Below are positions 1 through 7,206 of a stretch of 11,112 bases of DNA, in pieces. Both the position numbers and the translations under genes were made by a program. Source of the DNA: CAYPEL01 sp964409635 (GTDB lineage Bacteria > Pseudomonadota > Gammaproteobacteria > DSM-19610); assembly GCA_964409635.1 (NCBI GenBank), contig CAYPEL010000090.1, positions 1 to 11,112 on the forward strand, read 5' to 3'. The notes below the pieces were generated by a model that had not been told where the DNA came from, did no database searches, and saw only the letters and a list, made by a program, of their open reading frames with translations. The first letter of the stretch is position 1. The number at the start of each line of letters is the position of its first letter.

Positions 1-1129
1 TGGTCCAGGGCATGCGCCGTCCGACGCCGTTCATTTCGCTGATTTTGTGAATCCCCAATGTCTCCGCGAAATTACCGGCGCAGAAAAACAGGGTAATCTT
101 CATGATGCCCTGATGCACCAGGTGGACCAGTCCGCCGATGGTCGCGATCGGGCCGACCACCGCTATGCCCAGAATGATATAGGAGACCTGGCTGATGGTG
201 GAGAATGCCAGTCGACGCTTCAGGTCATCCTGGAACAGCGCCCGCATCGAACCATAGATGATGGTCAGCGCCGCTATGATCGCTAGTGGTAATGTCACTC
301 CCAGGCGGGCGCTAAACTCGATGCCATACACATCGTAGACCACCCGCACGATACCAAAGGCACCCGCTTTCACTACCGCCACCGCATGCAGCAGCGCACT
401 GACCGGCGCAGGAGCGACCATGGACTGTGGTAACCAGCCATGCAGGGGAACTAGCGCCGCCTTCACGCCCAGACCCGCAATCAAGAGCACGAATATTATG
501 ATCAGGGTCGGGTGAAGCGCGCTGTCCAGCCCGGACAGGAAACCACGGGCAGTGAACTCCAGCGTACCCGTGAGGGTATACAACCAGACGGTACCGATCA
601 GTAACAAAGCGCCGCCTGCCAGGGTATAGGCAAGATACGTCCTTCCAGCTTCGCGTGCGGCCTGGGTTCCCCGGTGCAGGATCAACGGGTAGGCCGCCAG
701 CGTTAACAACTCGTAAAACAGCAGGAAGGTAATCAGGTTACCGGCCAATGCAACACCGGTCGTTGCGGTCACGCAGAGACTGAAAAAACCGAAAAAACGA
801 CTGCGCCGCGGCGCATTTTCAAAGTATCCGATCGCATACACCGTGGTCAGCAGCCACAGGCCGGACGAAAGTGTAACAAACAGTATCGACAGGGCGTCCG
901 CTTTCAGCACCAGATCCAGCCCGGGCAGCAGCGGCAAACGGGTTTCATAGTGATGCCCGTTAAAAACGCCCCACAGCATGACGACCACCATCCCCAGCGT
1001 GAACAGCGCCCCACCCAGATTGAGACAGGTACGGGTCTTGACCCTGTCTTCCGCTAATGGAAAGATCAGTAACCCCACCACCAGTGAACTGAGGACAATG
1101 TATAGCGGCACCGCGGCATCCCAGCTCAT
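1..1129 (-). CDS. Second MrpD/NuoL/M/N-like proton-antiporter subunit (3' end off the window)
   Basis: This is a polytopic inner-membrane subunit of the proton-pumping antiporter family shared by complex I (NuoL/M/N) and Mrp (MrpA/MrpD). It starts at ATG 1129 after a good GGAGG site, overlapping the stop of the upstream mrpD by ATGA. 376 residues are visible and the reading frame runs off the left edge. Family proton-channel residues are present: Glu140 in FYELLTLAAYPL, Lys223 in GVKAALVPLHGWLP, Lys254 in AVVKAG, His336/His339 and Lys344 in the segment HLVHQGIMK, and the following KISEMNGVGRRMP loop (about 362-374). It is the last gene seen in the mrp operon. Because no long MrpA is present, this protein may take the role of the MrpA N-terminal domain; that assignment is inference. 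Family call is firm, exact subunit name is not. Confidence 0.9.
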   Translation of the reverse strand, partial: MSWDAAVPLYIVLSSLVVGLLIFPLAEDRVKTRTCLNLGGALFTLGMVVVMLWGVFNGHHYETRLPLLPGLDLVLKADALSILFVTLSSGLWLLTTVYAIGYFENAPRRSRFFGFFSLCVTATTGVALAGNLITFLLFYELLTLAAYPLILHRGTQAAREAGRTYLAYTLAGGALLLIGTVWLYTLTGTLEFTARGFLSGLDSALHPTLIIIFVLLIAGLGVKAALVPLHGWLPQSMVAPAPVSALLHAVAVVKAGAFGIVRVVYDVYGIEFSARLGVTLPLAIIAALTIIYGSMRALFQDDLKRRLAFSTISQVSYIILGIAVVGPIATIGGLVHLVHQGIMKITLFFCAGNFAETLGIHKISEMNGVGRRMPWT

Positions 1130-2562
1130 GGCATGCCTCCAAAGGGAAGGCCTATATCCACCAGGGCCAGAGGCCCGGGGGCAATTAGGCCCAGGGTAAT
1201 GGCCAGCAACCCCAGCGCCAGCGCGGTCCACTCCATGGTGGCAGGCACCGATTTGGCTGGGTGAGCTGGCGTAGTCTGGGTAAACGCATGGCCGATCACT
1301 TTAAAGACATAAGTCCCTGCCAGTAACCCGCCCACGACCAGGATGATTCCCCACCACCATTGACCGGAACGAATAGAGGCTTCCAGCAACAACCATTTGC
1401 CGACAAATCCACCACTCGGTGGTAGCCCCATGATACTGATGCCCGCCAGACCGAATGCAGCAAAGGTCAGTGGTAAACGCGGTGCAACGCGATCAAGATC
1501 TGCAATTCGATCATGCCCACTGTAATACAGGATATTGCCGGCTGCCATGAACATAGCGGTTTTGGCCACGGCATGGGAAATCAGCATGTATAAAGCGGCC
1601 TTCCAGCCGATAATGCTCGCCAGCGGAAAGGCTAGAAACAGATAACCGATTTGGGCAACTGTCGAATAGGCGATCAACAGTTTAAGCCGCGTCTGGCGCA
1701 GGGCCTGAATCCCGCCCCACAGGACAGCCGCGGTACCGAGTAAACCCAGTAGCTGGCCCGGCAAAGCCGCGGTTGTGGGGAAGACTTCCAGCCACAATCG
1801 CAACAGAATATAAAACGACGCCTTCACCACCAATGCAGACAACAGCGCGCTCACCGGCGCTGGAGCACTGGCATGGGCTGGTGGCAACCAGAAGTGCAGT
1901 GGGAACAATGCGGTCTTGAGCAGCAGGCCGGCGCTCATCAATCCCATGGCCGCCCAGACTGCGGGTGACGGTTCCATCCGCTGAGCCAGTATCGCTATAT
2001 CGACGCTGCCAAAACTGTGGTAGAGCAGCGCAACACCCATCAGGTAAAACAACGATCCCAGCAGGGTGACCAGCAGGTAACGCATGGCCGAGGTCAATGC
2101 ATCCGCGCCACCTGCAAGCGCCACCAACGCCACCGCCGCCAGCCCCAGCAGTTCCAGGGTGACATAAAGATTGAAAATATCCGCCGACAGAAACAGGGCA
2201 TTCAATGCGGCCCACAGGAACAACCAAAGCGGCCAGAAAAATGTCGCTTGTTTGCGATCGAAATAGCCGCTTGAATAGACGCTGACGCCCAACCCGACCA
2301 CTGCCGTTACCACCAGCATCAGCAGACTCAGACCATCTGCATGGAGGTCGATACCCAACGGTGCACCCCAGCCGCCGATCGCATAGCGTTGCGCACCTTG
2401 GGCCACCATCCGCCAGCCCAGGCCGGCCACGCAAACCGCCACGGTCAGCGCGCTTGCCAAACCCAGCACAACGCAGCGCCGCGGCCATAAAAAACAGGCC
2501 AGCGCACCGACCATCGGCAGCAAAACGACCCATACTTCCCAGGGGAAATTCTGGTTTGGCAC
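1126..2562 (-). CDS. mrpD: Mrp antiporter subunit D (NuoN/M-like)
   Basis: This is a 478-residue, highly hydrophobic membrane protein close to the usual MrpD length of about 490. Family residues thought to carry protons are present: Glu137 in YVTLELLGLAA, Lys216 in LLLKTALFPLHFWLPPAH, Lys247 in ALVVKASFYILLR, His330 and Lys334 in ISHAVAKTAMFMAAGN, and Lys389 in GLPPSGGFVGKWLLLEA. In the Mrp complex this subunit helps exchange cytoplasmic Na+ (or K+) for external H+. The start is GTG at 2562; a TGGAG element nine bases upstream, within the end of mrpC, supports it and no in-frame ATG is closer. The gap to mrpC is six bases, and the stop overlaps the next gene by ATGA, so translation is probably coupled. 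Distinguishing MrpD from other NuoL/M/N paralogs rests on its place directly after mrpC. Confidence 0.93.
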   Translation of the reverse strand: MPNQNFPWEVWVVLLPMVGALACFLWPRRCVVLGLASALTVAVCVAGLGWRMVAQGAQRYAIGGWGAPLGIDLHADGLSLLMLVVTAVVGLGVSVYSSGYFDRKQATFFWPLWLFLWAALNALFLSADIFNLYVTLELLGLAAVALVALAGGADALTSAMRYLLVTLLGSLFYLMGVALLYHSFGSVDIAILAQRMEPSPAVWAAMGLMSAGLLLKTALFPLHFWLPPAHASAPAPVSALLSALVVKASFYILLRLWLEVFPTTAALPGQLLGLLGTAAVLWGGIQALRQTRLKLLIAYSTVAQIGYLFLAFPLASIIGWKAALYMLISHAVAKTAMFMAAGNILYYSGHDRIADLDRVAPRLPLTFAAFGLAGISIMGLPPSGGFVGKWLLLEASIRSGQWWWGIILVVGGLLAGTYVFKVIGHAFTQTTPAHPAKSVPATMEWTALALGLLAITLGLIAPGPLALVDIGLPFGGMP

Positions 2563-2568
2563 CGGGCG

Positions 2569-2877
2569 TTACTCCAATCGGTCTTCGGGAAGTCCTGCAT
2601 GACCGGTCTCGGCCTTCACCCGCAGCATCAATGCCAGCGCCAGGGCAGTGGCGGAGATGGCAACGACGATCCCGGTAATCACCATGGCGTGGGGCACCGG
2701 GTCTGGCGAGCCCCCCGGTGTACGCCCGCCCAGCGCCACCAACACCAGGAACACCCCGCTGCCCATCACGTTGATGGCGAGGATTTTACGCAGCAGATGC
2801 GACTGCACGACCAGGGCGTGCACCCCCAGTGTGAATAACCCCACTCCGACCAGTGCGTAGAGGAAAACAGGGCTCAT
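2569..2877 (-). CDS. mrpC: Mrp antiporter subunit C (NuoK-like)
   Basis: This 102-residue, three-helix membrane protein belongs to the MrpC/NuoK family. Seen in the sequence: a first helix at about 4-24, a second containing the conserved Asn in KILAINVMGSGV (residues 31-42), and the family signature DPVPHAMVITGIVV (59-72) opening the third helix. In the Mrp complex it sits between MrpA- and MrpD-like subunits, as NuoK does in complex I. The ATG at 2877 overlaps the stop of the MrpB gene (ATGA 2874-2877) and has no clear ribosome binding site of its own, so it is probably made by translational coupling. The open frame extends further upstream to about 3198, but that part is out-of-frame reading of mrpB and lacks family similarity. 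The length fits MrpC (100-115 residues). Confidence 0.93.
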   Translation of the reverse strand: MSPVFLYALVGVGLFTLGVHALVVQSHLLRKILAINVMGSGVFLVLVALGGRTPGGSPDPVPHAMVITGIVVAISATALALALMLRVKAETGHAGLPEDRLE

Positions 2878-3575
2878 CGATGCGGCCCCGCCTTTGGCCG
2901 ACCGCCCTGGAACAGGGCAGCCAGGGTAATGCCGATGGACAGGGTAGCCGCCGCCTCGATCAGCAAAATCAGCGCCCCGGCGAATGACGGGGGGTATTCG
3001 AGCAGTCGCCTTCCTGCCAGCATTAACACCATGCCCACCGCAACGAACATTCCGAGGCCCGTCACCAGGGTAAGGCGCAACGGTAGCCCCGAAATCCTGG
3101 TACCTGGACGCCATCCGGCCAGCAACAGCAGCACCCCTGCCGCCGCCAGCACTGCGCCGGCCTGAAAGGCGCCACCCGGCGCGTCGGCACCGACCCACAA
3201 CAGGTAACCGGTCACCAGTATCAGCAAGGGGAACAGCAGGCGTGACAGCATATCCAGCACCGGTCCCGGGGGTTGTGACCTGTGCTGCTGCGGGATTTCG
3301 CCGAGTGACCAGACTCCGGTCAGGGCCAGCAACAGCACGCCCATTTCCAGCAAGGTGTCGTAACCACGGAAGTTAAGCAGCACCGCGGTAACCGGATTAC
3401 CGACGCCGCTGTGTGCGAGATTTACCGCCACATGTTCGCTCAACCCGGGGGCCTGCGTAGCAAGGGATAACACCGCATAACCGAGCCCCGCTGCCAGGGC
3501 TGCCAAAATCAGGACCAGCAACAACTGAAATAGCGCCGGTTGTCGGTTGTTCTCAAGCGTCGATTTCGGGCTCAT
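2874..3575 (-). CDS. mrpB: Fused MbhE-MrpB subunit of the Mrp antiporter
   Basis: This 233-residue protein has two domains. The N-terminal part (about 14-92) is MbhE-like, with the hallmark NPVTAVLLNFRGYDTLLE at 60-77; in classic Mrp systems this region is the end of MrpA. The C-terminal part (about 104-225) is MnhB/MrpB, with GADAPGGAFQAGAVLAA at 128-144 and four predicted helices. It is an inner-membrane component of the Mrp cation/proton antiporter. The ATG at 3575 follows an AAGGA ribosome binding site and overlaps the stop of the MbhD gene by four bases; the 3' end overlaps mrpC by four bases. Family knowledge: separately encoded MbhD and MbhE-MnhB proteins occur in many proteobacteria, and MbhE precedes MrpB in archaeal Mbh. 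The family assignment is secure; the gene name follows the MnhB domain. Confidence 0.92.
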   Translation of the reverse strand: MSPKSTLENNRQPALFQLLLVLILAALAAGLGYAVLSLATQAPGLSEHVAVNLAHSGVGNPVTAVLLNFRGYDTLLEMGVLLLALTGVWSLGEIPQQHRSQPPGPVLDMLSRLLFPLLILVTGYLLWVGADAPGGAFQAGAVLAAAGVLLLLAGWRPGTRISGLPLRLTLVTGLGMFVAVGMVLMLAGRRLLEYPPSFAGALILLIEAAATLSIGITLAALFQGGRPKAGPHR

Positions 3576-3859
3576 TGTCTTCCTTGTGGAGTATCTTTAG
3601 TATCGTTGTTTGAGTCGAGTTTCGCCAATGCCGACAGCAACAGGGCACCCGTCAGACCCGCGCCGATGGCGGCCTCGGCCAGGGCCACATCCGGCGCATC
3701 GAGGCGCACCCAGGCCAGTGCCATCAACAACCCGAAAGCGATGAACAGCACGATGGCCTTGAATAGATCCGTGCTCGTCAGCGCCTGCCGGACCAGCCAC
3801 AACAGGGAAAACCCCAGTACTGCATCGAAGCTCCACTGTAACAGGGTTACCGTTTCCAC
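3572..3859 (-). CDS. MbhD/DUF4040-type subunit (stand-alone MrpA C-terminal segment)
   Basis: This 95-residue protein has three hydrophobic segments (about 10-26, 32-50 and 57-80). It matches the MbhD/DUF4040 domain: DLFKAIVLFIAFGLLMALAW (32-51) and then LDAPDVALAEAAIGAGLTGA (53-72), the second being the conserved 'APDVALAEAxxG' core of this family. In Bacillus-type Mrp this piece is the C-terminal part of the very long MrpA; here it is a separate gene. The likely start is GTG at 3859, preceded by AGAGG nine bases upstream, and the gene overlaps the end of mrpG by 13 bases. It overlaps the next gene by ATGA. Calling it part of the antiporter rests on family knowledge and its position inside the operon. 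Confidence 0.88.
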   Translation of the reverse strand: METVTLLQWSFDAVLGFSLLWLVRQALTSTDLFKAIVLFIAFGLLMALAWVRLDAPDVALAEAAIGAGLTGALLLSALAKLDSNNDTKDTPQGRQ

Positions 3860-4146
3860 AACTTGATGCCTCTTTGCCGTGCCGCTGCGGCCACCAGGTG
3901 AGCGACACTGGCGCCCGCGATAAGCGCAAACACCCAGATCAACAGCAGCTTGCCCGCTGCGGCCAACGATTCCGCCTGCAAGGCAAGCCCCGCGACTATC
4001 AGGCCCAGGCCCACATTGTCGGCCTTGGTCAGCGCATGCAAACGGGTATAGATATCCGGGAATCGCAGCAGGCCCAGGGTGCCCGCCAGAAAGAAGATGC
4101 CGCCGGAGATCAGCAAAACGCCGGACAGGAGATTACTCGGCGTCAT
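3847..4146 (-). CDS. mrpG: Mrp antiporter subunit G
   Basis: This is a 99-residue membrane protein with three hydrophobic segments (about 5-27, 45-58 and 65-89). The MrpG/MnhG signature RFPDIYTRLHALTKADNVG is at residues 28-46, following the first helix, exactly where the family has it. MrpG is a small membrane subunit needed for assembly or function of the Mrp complex. The ATG at 4146 is supported by a GAGGG site seven bases upstream. The gene starts inside the last 14 bases of mrpF and its 3' end overlaps the MbhD gene by 13 bases. Length agrees with the family (about 100-125 residues). Confidence 0.93.
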   Translation of the reverse strand: MTPSNLLSGVLLISGGIFFLAGTLGLLRFPDIYTRLHALTKADNVGLGLIVAGLALQAESLAAAGKLLLIWVFALIAGASVAHLVAAAARQRGIKLWKR

Positions 4147-4411
4147 GTTTTATCCCTCGAGCCAACCAGGCGCGGCGAACAAAGGCGACCGCCGTCACCG
4201 CCGCCAACAGCGCGAATACCAAAGCCACATCGCGCAGGGCAGCCCTGCCTGCGGCCTGCGCAAGCACCAGCAGCACGGCCACCGAGGTGGTGCCGAACAA
4301 CTGCGCCGCCAACATGCGATCGGCGGCGGTGGGACCGCGCAGTACCCGCCACATTCCGGCAACGAGGTTCAACAACAGGAATAGTGCCAGTGCGTAGTAT
4401 AGAATCTGCAT
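4133..4411 (-). CDS. mrpF: Mrp antiporter subunit F
   Basis: This is a 92-residue protein with three hydrophobic segments (about 4-20, 34-52 and 61-77). It shows the MrpF signature RGPTAADRMLAAQLFGT at 25-41, including the conserved Asp31, and a second motif RDVALVFALLAAVTAVAF at 60-77. MrpF is a small integral subunit of the Mrp complex and is structurally related to part of the membrane arm of Mrp/Mbh complexes. The ATG at 4411 has a modest AGGGA element about ten bases upstream. Unlike the other genes of the operon, which overlap or nearly touch, it lies 160 bases after the stop of mrpE. The cytoplasmic C-terminus is short and basic, then ends in KHDAE. Confidence 0.93.
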   Translation of the reverse strand: MQILYYALALFLLLNLVAGMWRVLRGPTAADRMLAAQLFGTTSVAVLLVLAQAAGRAALRDVALVFALLAAVTAVAFVRRAWLARGIKHDAE

Positions 4412-4571
4412 GCGGGCTCAGTCCCTGTGCGTTACCGGCAATTCAATACCGGTATTTTCGCACTCATTCAAATCGACAACGCTCTGGCTCGCCTGTCTGT
4501 TTTCAGCCCGAGTGACTGCCGATCCCGGCGCTGGCCTGCATCCCGCGCTTCGCTGCAACACGCAATGAAAA
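4412..4571. other. 160-base spacer between mrpE and mrpF with a 12-bp palindrome
   Basis: The rest of the operon has overlaps or gaps under ten bases, so this spacer stands out. It contains a perfect palindrome AATACCGGTATT at 4445-4456, about 34 bases before the mrpF start. A 60-codon minus-strand frame (4600-4418) crosses the spacer, but it has no ribosome binding site, uses rare Arg codons (AGA, CGA, AGG) and resembles no family I know. The spacer could hold an internal promoter, a processing site or a transcript-stability element; none of these is shown by the sequence. Confidence 0.5.
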
Positions 4572-5084
4572 TTATGGGATCTCTTCATTTCGTTCGTCAT
4601 GTCTGGATGCAGGCAAAGAGATTCTGAACATCGCGGCCACTCTTTGCTCTACCTTCTCGAACTCAGAGTGGAAGTCCTTACCATCGTCGAGTACATGCAC
4701 TTGCAGACAATTCTCACCGAGTTCGAGGCACAGGGTTCCCGGCAGCAAGCTCACGGTATTCGCCATCAAGACCCGCGGCAGGCCCGGCGGCAACCGCCAG
4801 CGGTAATCAAACAACCCCGGTGAGATCGGCAGCCGCGGATGCAGTGCTCTTCTGGCTACATCCACCGCGCCATGCAGGGAATGCCAGAGAAAGAAGGGGA
4901 CGAAACATACCGTGCCCGACAAGGACCTTAAAAAAGGAGGCAGCAGCAGCAAGCTAACCACCGTCGCCAACAATATCACTGGCGAGCCAACCAGCCATGA
5001 ATCCATTGCACCGTCAGTGAGCATCCACCACATCAGGGCAAACAACGCTGCACGAAAACACCCGCTCCGAATATGGGCCATCAC
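4572..5084 (-). CDS. mrpE: Mrp antiporter subunit E
   Basis: This protein of about 170 residues fits MrpE/MnhE in length (150-170) and layout. Two or three N-terminal hydrophobic segments (about 9-24, 30-50 and 55-70) are followed by a cytoplasmic domain with VLMANTVSLLPGTLCLEL (105-122) and LQVHVLDD (127-134), the diagnostic 'N-T-hydrophobic-PGT...HxLD' pattern of the family. MrpE is an Mrp membrane subunit needed for full complex function. A GTG at 5084 and an ATG at 5081 are adjacent possible starts; neither has a clear ribosome binding site, so the start is open by one codon. It lies 36 bases after the PsiE-family gene, which suggests shared transcription. A 160-base spacer separates it from mrpF. 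Confidence 0.92.
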   Translation of the reverse strand: MMAHIRSGCFRAALFALMWWMLTDGAMDSWLVGSPVILLATVVSLLLLPPFLRSLSGTVCFVPFFLWHSLHGAVDVARRALHPRLPISPGLFDYRWRLPPGLPRVLMANTVSLLPGTLCLELGENCLQVHVLDDGKDFHSEFEKVEQRVAAMFRISLPASRHDERNEEIP

Positions 5085-5087
5085 TGC

Positions 5088-5128
5088 GTCGCGGGAATCG
5101 ATATAATTAAATGTTTTCGGTCAAGCGG
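5088..5128 (-). promoter_or_regulatory. Possible internal promoter before mrpE
   Basis: Reading the minus strand, the end of the PsiE-family gene contains TTGACC, followed by the AT-rich stretch GAAAACATTTAATTATATCG that leads to mrpE. The -35-like element is good, but the best -10 candidates (TATCGA at 15 bases, TTATAT closer) are off in spacing or sequence. This is a weak candidate; mrpE may simply be read through from the upstream gene. Confidence 0.22.
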
Positions 5129-5609
5129 GCGCATTGTCATCCTGACGATCCTTATCCTTTATTGACATCCGATTACCGATTGCAAATGGAGAGGAAGGCA
5201 ACGCGACAACCAGCCAGTAACCGATGCTGACGGCAAGCACCACCATGGCGATGCCCCACAGATGTTCTGGCCCAACTTCATCCAGATCGAGAATGATTAC
5301 CTTCCGTGCTATCGCCATCAGGGCAGTGGCCATCACTATTTTTATGTGAATGGCATCCTCACGCAGGTATACCGTTATATTGATGAAAATCTCGATCGCT
5401 ATTAACACTGCCATAAAGGCGCCGAAGGTTGCCAGCATATCTGCGATAGTCAGGATATAACTGGGAGGGGCTATCAACTTCTGATAAATAGTCCATGCCA
5501 CATCCACCACACCCATAACGATAACGAAAACCATGAGTATGGATAGGGCGCGTACCGACCAATGAATAACGATTTGTAATTTGCTGATCAGTGGTTCGTT
5601 TGTTTCCAT
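5121..5609 (-). CDS. PsiE-family inner-membrane protein
   Basis: This is a 162-residue protein with four hydrophobic segments (about 18-38, 53-80, 90-104 and 117-137). It matches the phosphate-starvation-inducible PsiE family: AIEIFINITVYLRED (71-85) and HIKIVMATALMAIARKVIIL (88-107) correspond to the family's conserved block ending in 'AxARKVI'. The molecular function of PsiE proteins is not established. The C-terminus (about 146-162) is charged and probably cytoplasmic. The start is ATG 5609; upstream there is only a weak purine stretch (AGAGA). It lies between nhaA and mrpE on the same strand, 181 bases after the nhaA stop and 36 bases before mrpE, so it may be the first gene of the mrp transcript. 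A link to phosphate is not supported by anything visible here. Confidence 0.85.
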   Translation of the reverse strand: METNEPLISKLQIVIHWSVRALSILMVFVIVMGVVDVAWTIYQKLIAPPSYILTIADMLATFGAFMAVLIAIEIFINITVYLREDAIHIKIVMATALMAIARKVIILDLDEVGPEHLWGIAMVVLAVSIGYWLVVALPSSPFAIGNRMSIKDKDRQDDNAPA

Positions 5610-5671
5610 GGTACATCTCTAATCTTTCAATTTTAAAAAACCACGTATATTTCAATGTCATCGGCAGGATG

Positions 5672-5685
5672 AAGCCTTCCGGCTT
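5672..5685 (-). repeat. Small hairpin between nhaA and the PsiE-family gene
   Basis: On the minus-strand transcript AAGCC-GGAA-GGCTT forms a five-pair stem capped by a GNRA-type GGAA loop. No run of U follows, so it is not a typical intrinsic terminator. It lies in the 181-base gap after the nhaA stop and may be a weak stop or processing signal, or chance. Confidence 0.3.
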
Positions 5686-5790
5686 GGCTGTCGATACAGT
5701 GCCTTACTCCTTCGATAGAAACAAGACATTGTGGGTCTGAATATTAAGAGAGACTTGTTCGAATCTGCGACCACCACGCCGGCGAATTTC

Positions 5791-7191
5791 TCACCGGTTA
5801 TCGATGATGCCGGTCGGTTTGCTCACCAGGTAGAGCCAGATGAAACCTGCCACGCCCGCCAGCAGGGAGGCGACAAGAATGCCGGTTTTGGCCATTAGTA
5901 ATAGGTCCTCACGCTCGTTGAAACCAAGCTGGGCGACAAAGATGGACATCGTAAAACCGATCCCGGCCAGTAACGACACCCCGGCGATCTGGGTGAAGCG
6001 GGTATCTTTCGGCAACTCGGCCACACCCAGTTTTAGCACCACCCAGCTAAATCCGGTAATGCCGATAAACTTGCCCAGTACCAGCCCAAATGCCACACCA
6101 AGCATCACCGGGTGGTTCAGGGTCTCGCCCAGTGTATTAAAGTTTAAGGCAATGCCGGCATTGGCCAGCGCAAAAATCGGAATCACCAGGTAGGCCACCG
6201 GCATATGCCAGATATGTTCCAGCCGCTGCAACGGCGCTTCAACACTGTGCACGCCGTTTTCCAGCGTTTGTACGATGCCACGCAACGCGTCATTGGTCAT
6301 GATGCTCTTACCCGGCTCGTGGCTTGCTTCAAAACGGCGCATCAGCCCGGCCACGTGTTCAACGAAACGTTCAGGGTTGTACTTGGGTGTCGCAGGCACC
6401 GTCATGGCCCCCAGAATACCGGCCAGGGTGGCATGCACGCCGGATTGCAACAAGGCGTACCACAGCAATACCGCGACAATAAAATAGGGCAAAGTTTTGC
6501 GGATGCCACTTACATTGAACACGATCAGTAGCGCGAATAAAGCGCCGACCGCGGCTAGCGGACCGAGTGCGATGGTGTCGGTATAAAATACCGCAATCAC
6601 CATCACCGCACCCAGGTCATCGACAATGGCGAGCGCCACCAGGAAAGTGATCAACGCCTTGGGTACCCGGCTTGCCAGCAATGCCAGGGCGCCGATCGCA
6701 AACGCGATGTCGGTGGCCATGGGGATACCCCAGCCGAGCGCGGCGTCACCGGCCGGGTTGAAGGCAAAATAAATCAAGGCTGGCACGACCATGCCGCCTA
6801 TCGCCGCCGCGATCGGCAGCACGGCATTGCGTAGGCTTGCCAATTCTCCGACCAGAAATTCACGTTTCAACTCCAGCCCGACTACAAAGAAAAACAGCGC
6901 CATCAAACCGTCATTGATCCAGTGGTGCAGTGTCATTTGCAACGTCCAGTCACTGATATTGAAACCGGCCAAAGTGTGTATGGCATGTTCGTAGGCGGAG
7001 GCCAACGGTCCGTTGGCCAGCACCATAGCTATAATAGCCATCCCCATCAGCAGCAGGCCACTGGTAGTCTGGCGGTGAATAAATTCTTCGAATGGGGTGA
7101 GAATTTTGTCGAAACTCTTTTCCCAGGGGGCGTGGTATTCACCCACGTTAACCCCGGGATTGGGATTCAGGTCTTTTTTATCCATACTCAT
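5791..7191 (-). CDS. nhaA: Na+/H+ antiporter NhaA (long-loop form)
   Basis: NhaA exchanges two external H+ for one cytoplasmic Na+ (or Li+) across the inner membrane. The 466-residue frame carries the known functional residues: GLELKRE (105-111, with the Glu corresponding to E. coli E78), Asp161 in ATDIAFAIGALALL, the pair Asp191-Asp192 in ALAIVDDLGA (ion-binding aspartates, E. coli D163/D164), His253 in GVHATLAGIL (E. coli H225), Lys374 in LGKFIGITGF (E. coli K300) and GIGFTMSIFVA at 411-421. Compared with the 388-residue E. coli protein it has a longer N-terminus and a hydrophilic insert at about 266-327 after the sixth or seventh helix, a form seen in other NhaA lineages. ATG 7191 is only one base after AGGA, whereas ATG 7185 (Met3) lies seven bases after it, so 7185 is probably the true start. 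The gene follows nhaR by 15 bases. Confidence 0.96.
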   Translation of the reverse strand: MSMDKKDLNPNPGVNVGEYHAPWEKSFDKILTPFEEFIHRQTTSGLLLMGMAIIAMVLANGPLASAYEHAIHTLAGFNISDWTLQMTLHHWINDGLMALFFFVVGLELKREFLVGELASLRNAVLPIAAAIGGMVVPALIYFAFNPAGDAALGWGIPMATDIAFAIGALALLASRVPKALITFLVALAIVDDLGAVMVIAVFYTDTIALGPLAAVGALFALLIVFNVSGIRKTLPYFIVAVLLWYALLQSGVHATLAGILGAMTVPATPKYNPERFVEHVAGLMRRFEASHEPGKSIMTNDALRGIVQTLENGVHSVEAPLQRLEHIWHMPVAYLVIPIFALANAGIALNFNTLGETLNHPVMLGVAFGLVLGKFIGITGFSWVVLKLGVAELPKDTRFTQIAGVSLLAGIGFTMSIFVAQLGFNEREDLLLMAKTGILVASLLAGVAGFIWLYLVSKPTGIIDNR

Positions 7192-7206
7192 TTCCTGGCG
7201 ATATTA

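Noticed and set aside
1682..2533. Long minus-strand ORF (283 codons) inside mrpD
   Set aside because: It is an alternative frame of mrpD; the product is Gly/Arg/Cys-rich without family motifs, whereas the mrpD frame has all antiporter residues.
2878..3198. N-terminal extension of the mrpC reading frame
   Set aside because: It is out-of-frame reading of mrpB, and the MrpC family begins at the ATG overlapping the mrpB stop.
4418..4600. 60-codon minus-strand ORF bridging mrpE and mrpF
   Set aside because: No ribosome binding site, several rare Arg codons, no recognisable family, and it overlaps the coding end of mrpE; more likely chance in the spacer.
5359..5661. 100-codon minus-strand ORF starting upstream of the PsiE-family gene
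   Set aside because: Mostly an alternative frame of the PsiE-family gene, with no hydrophobic pattern or known motif.
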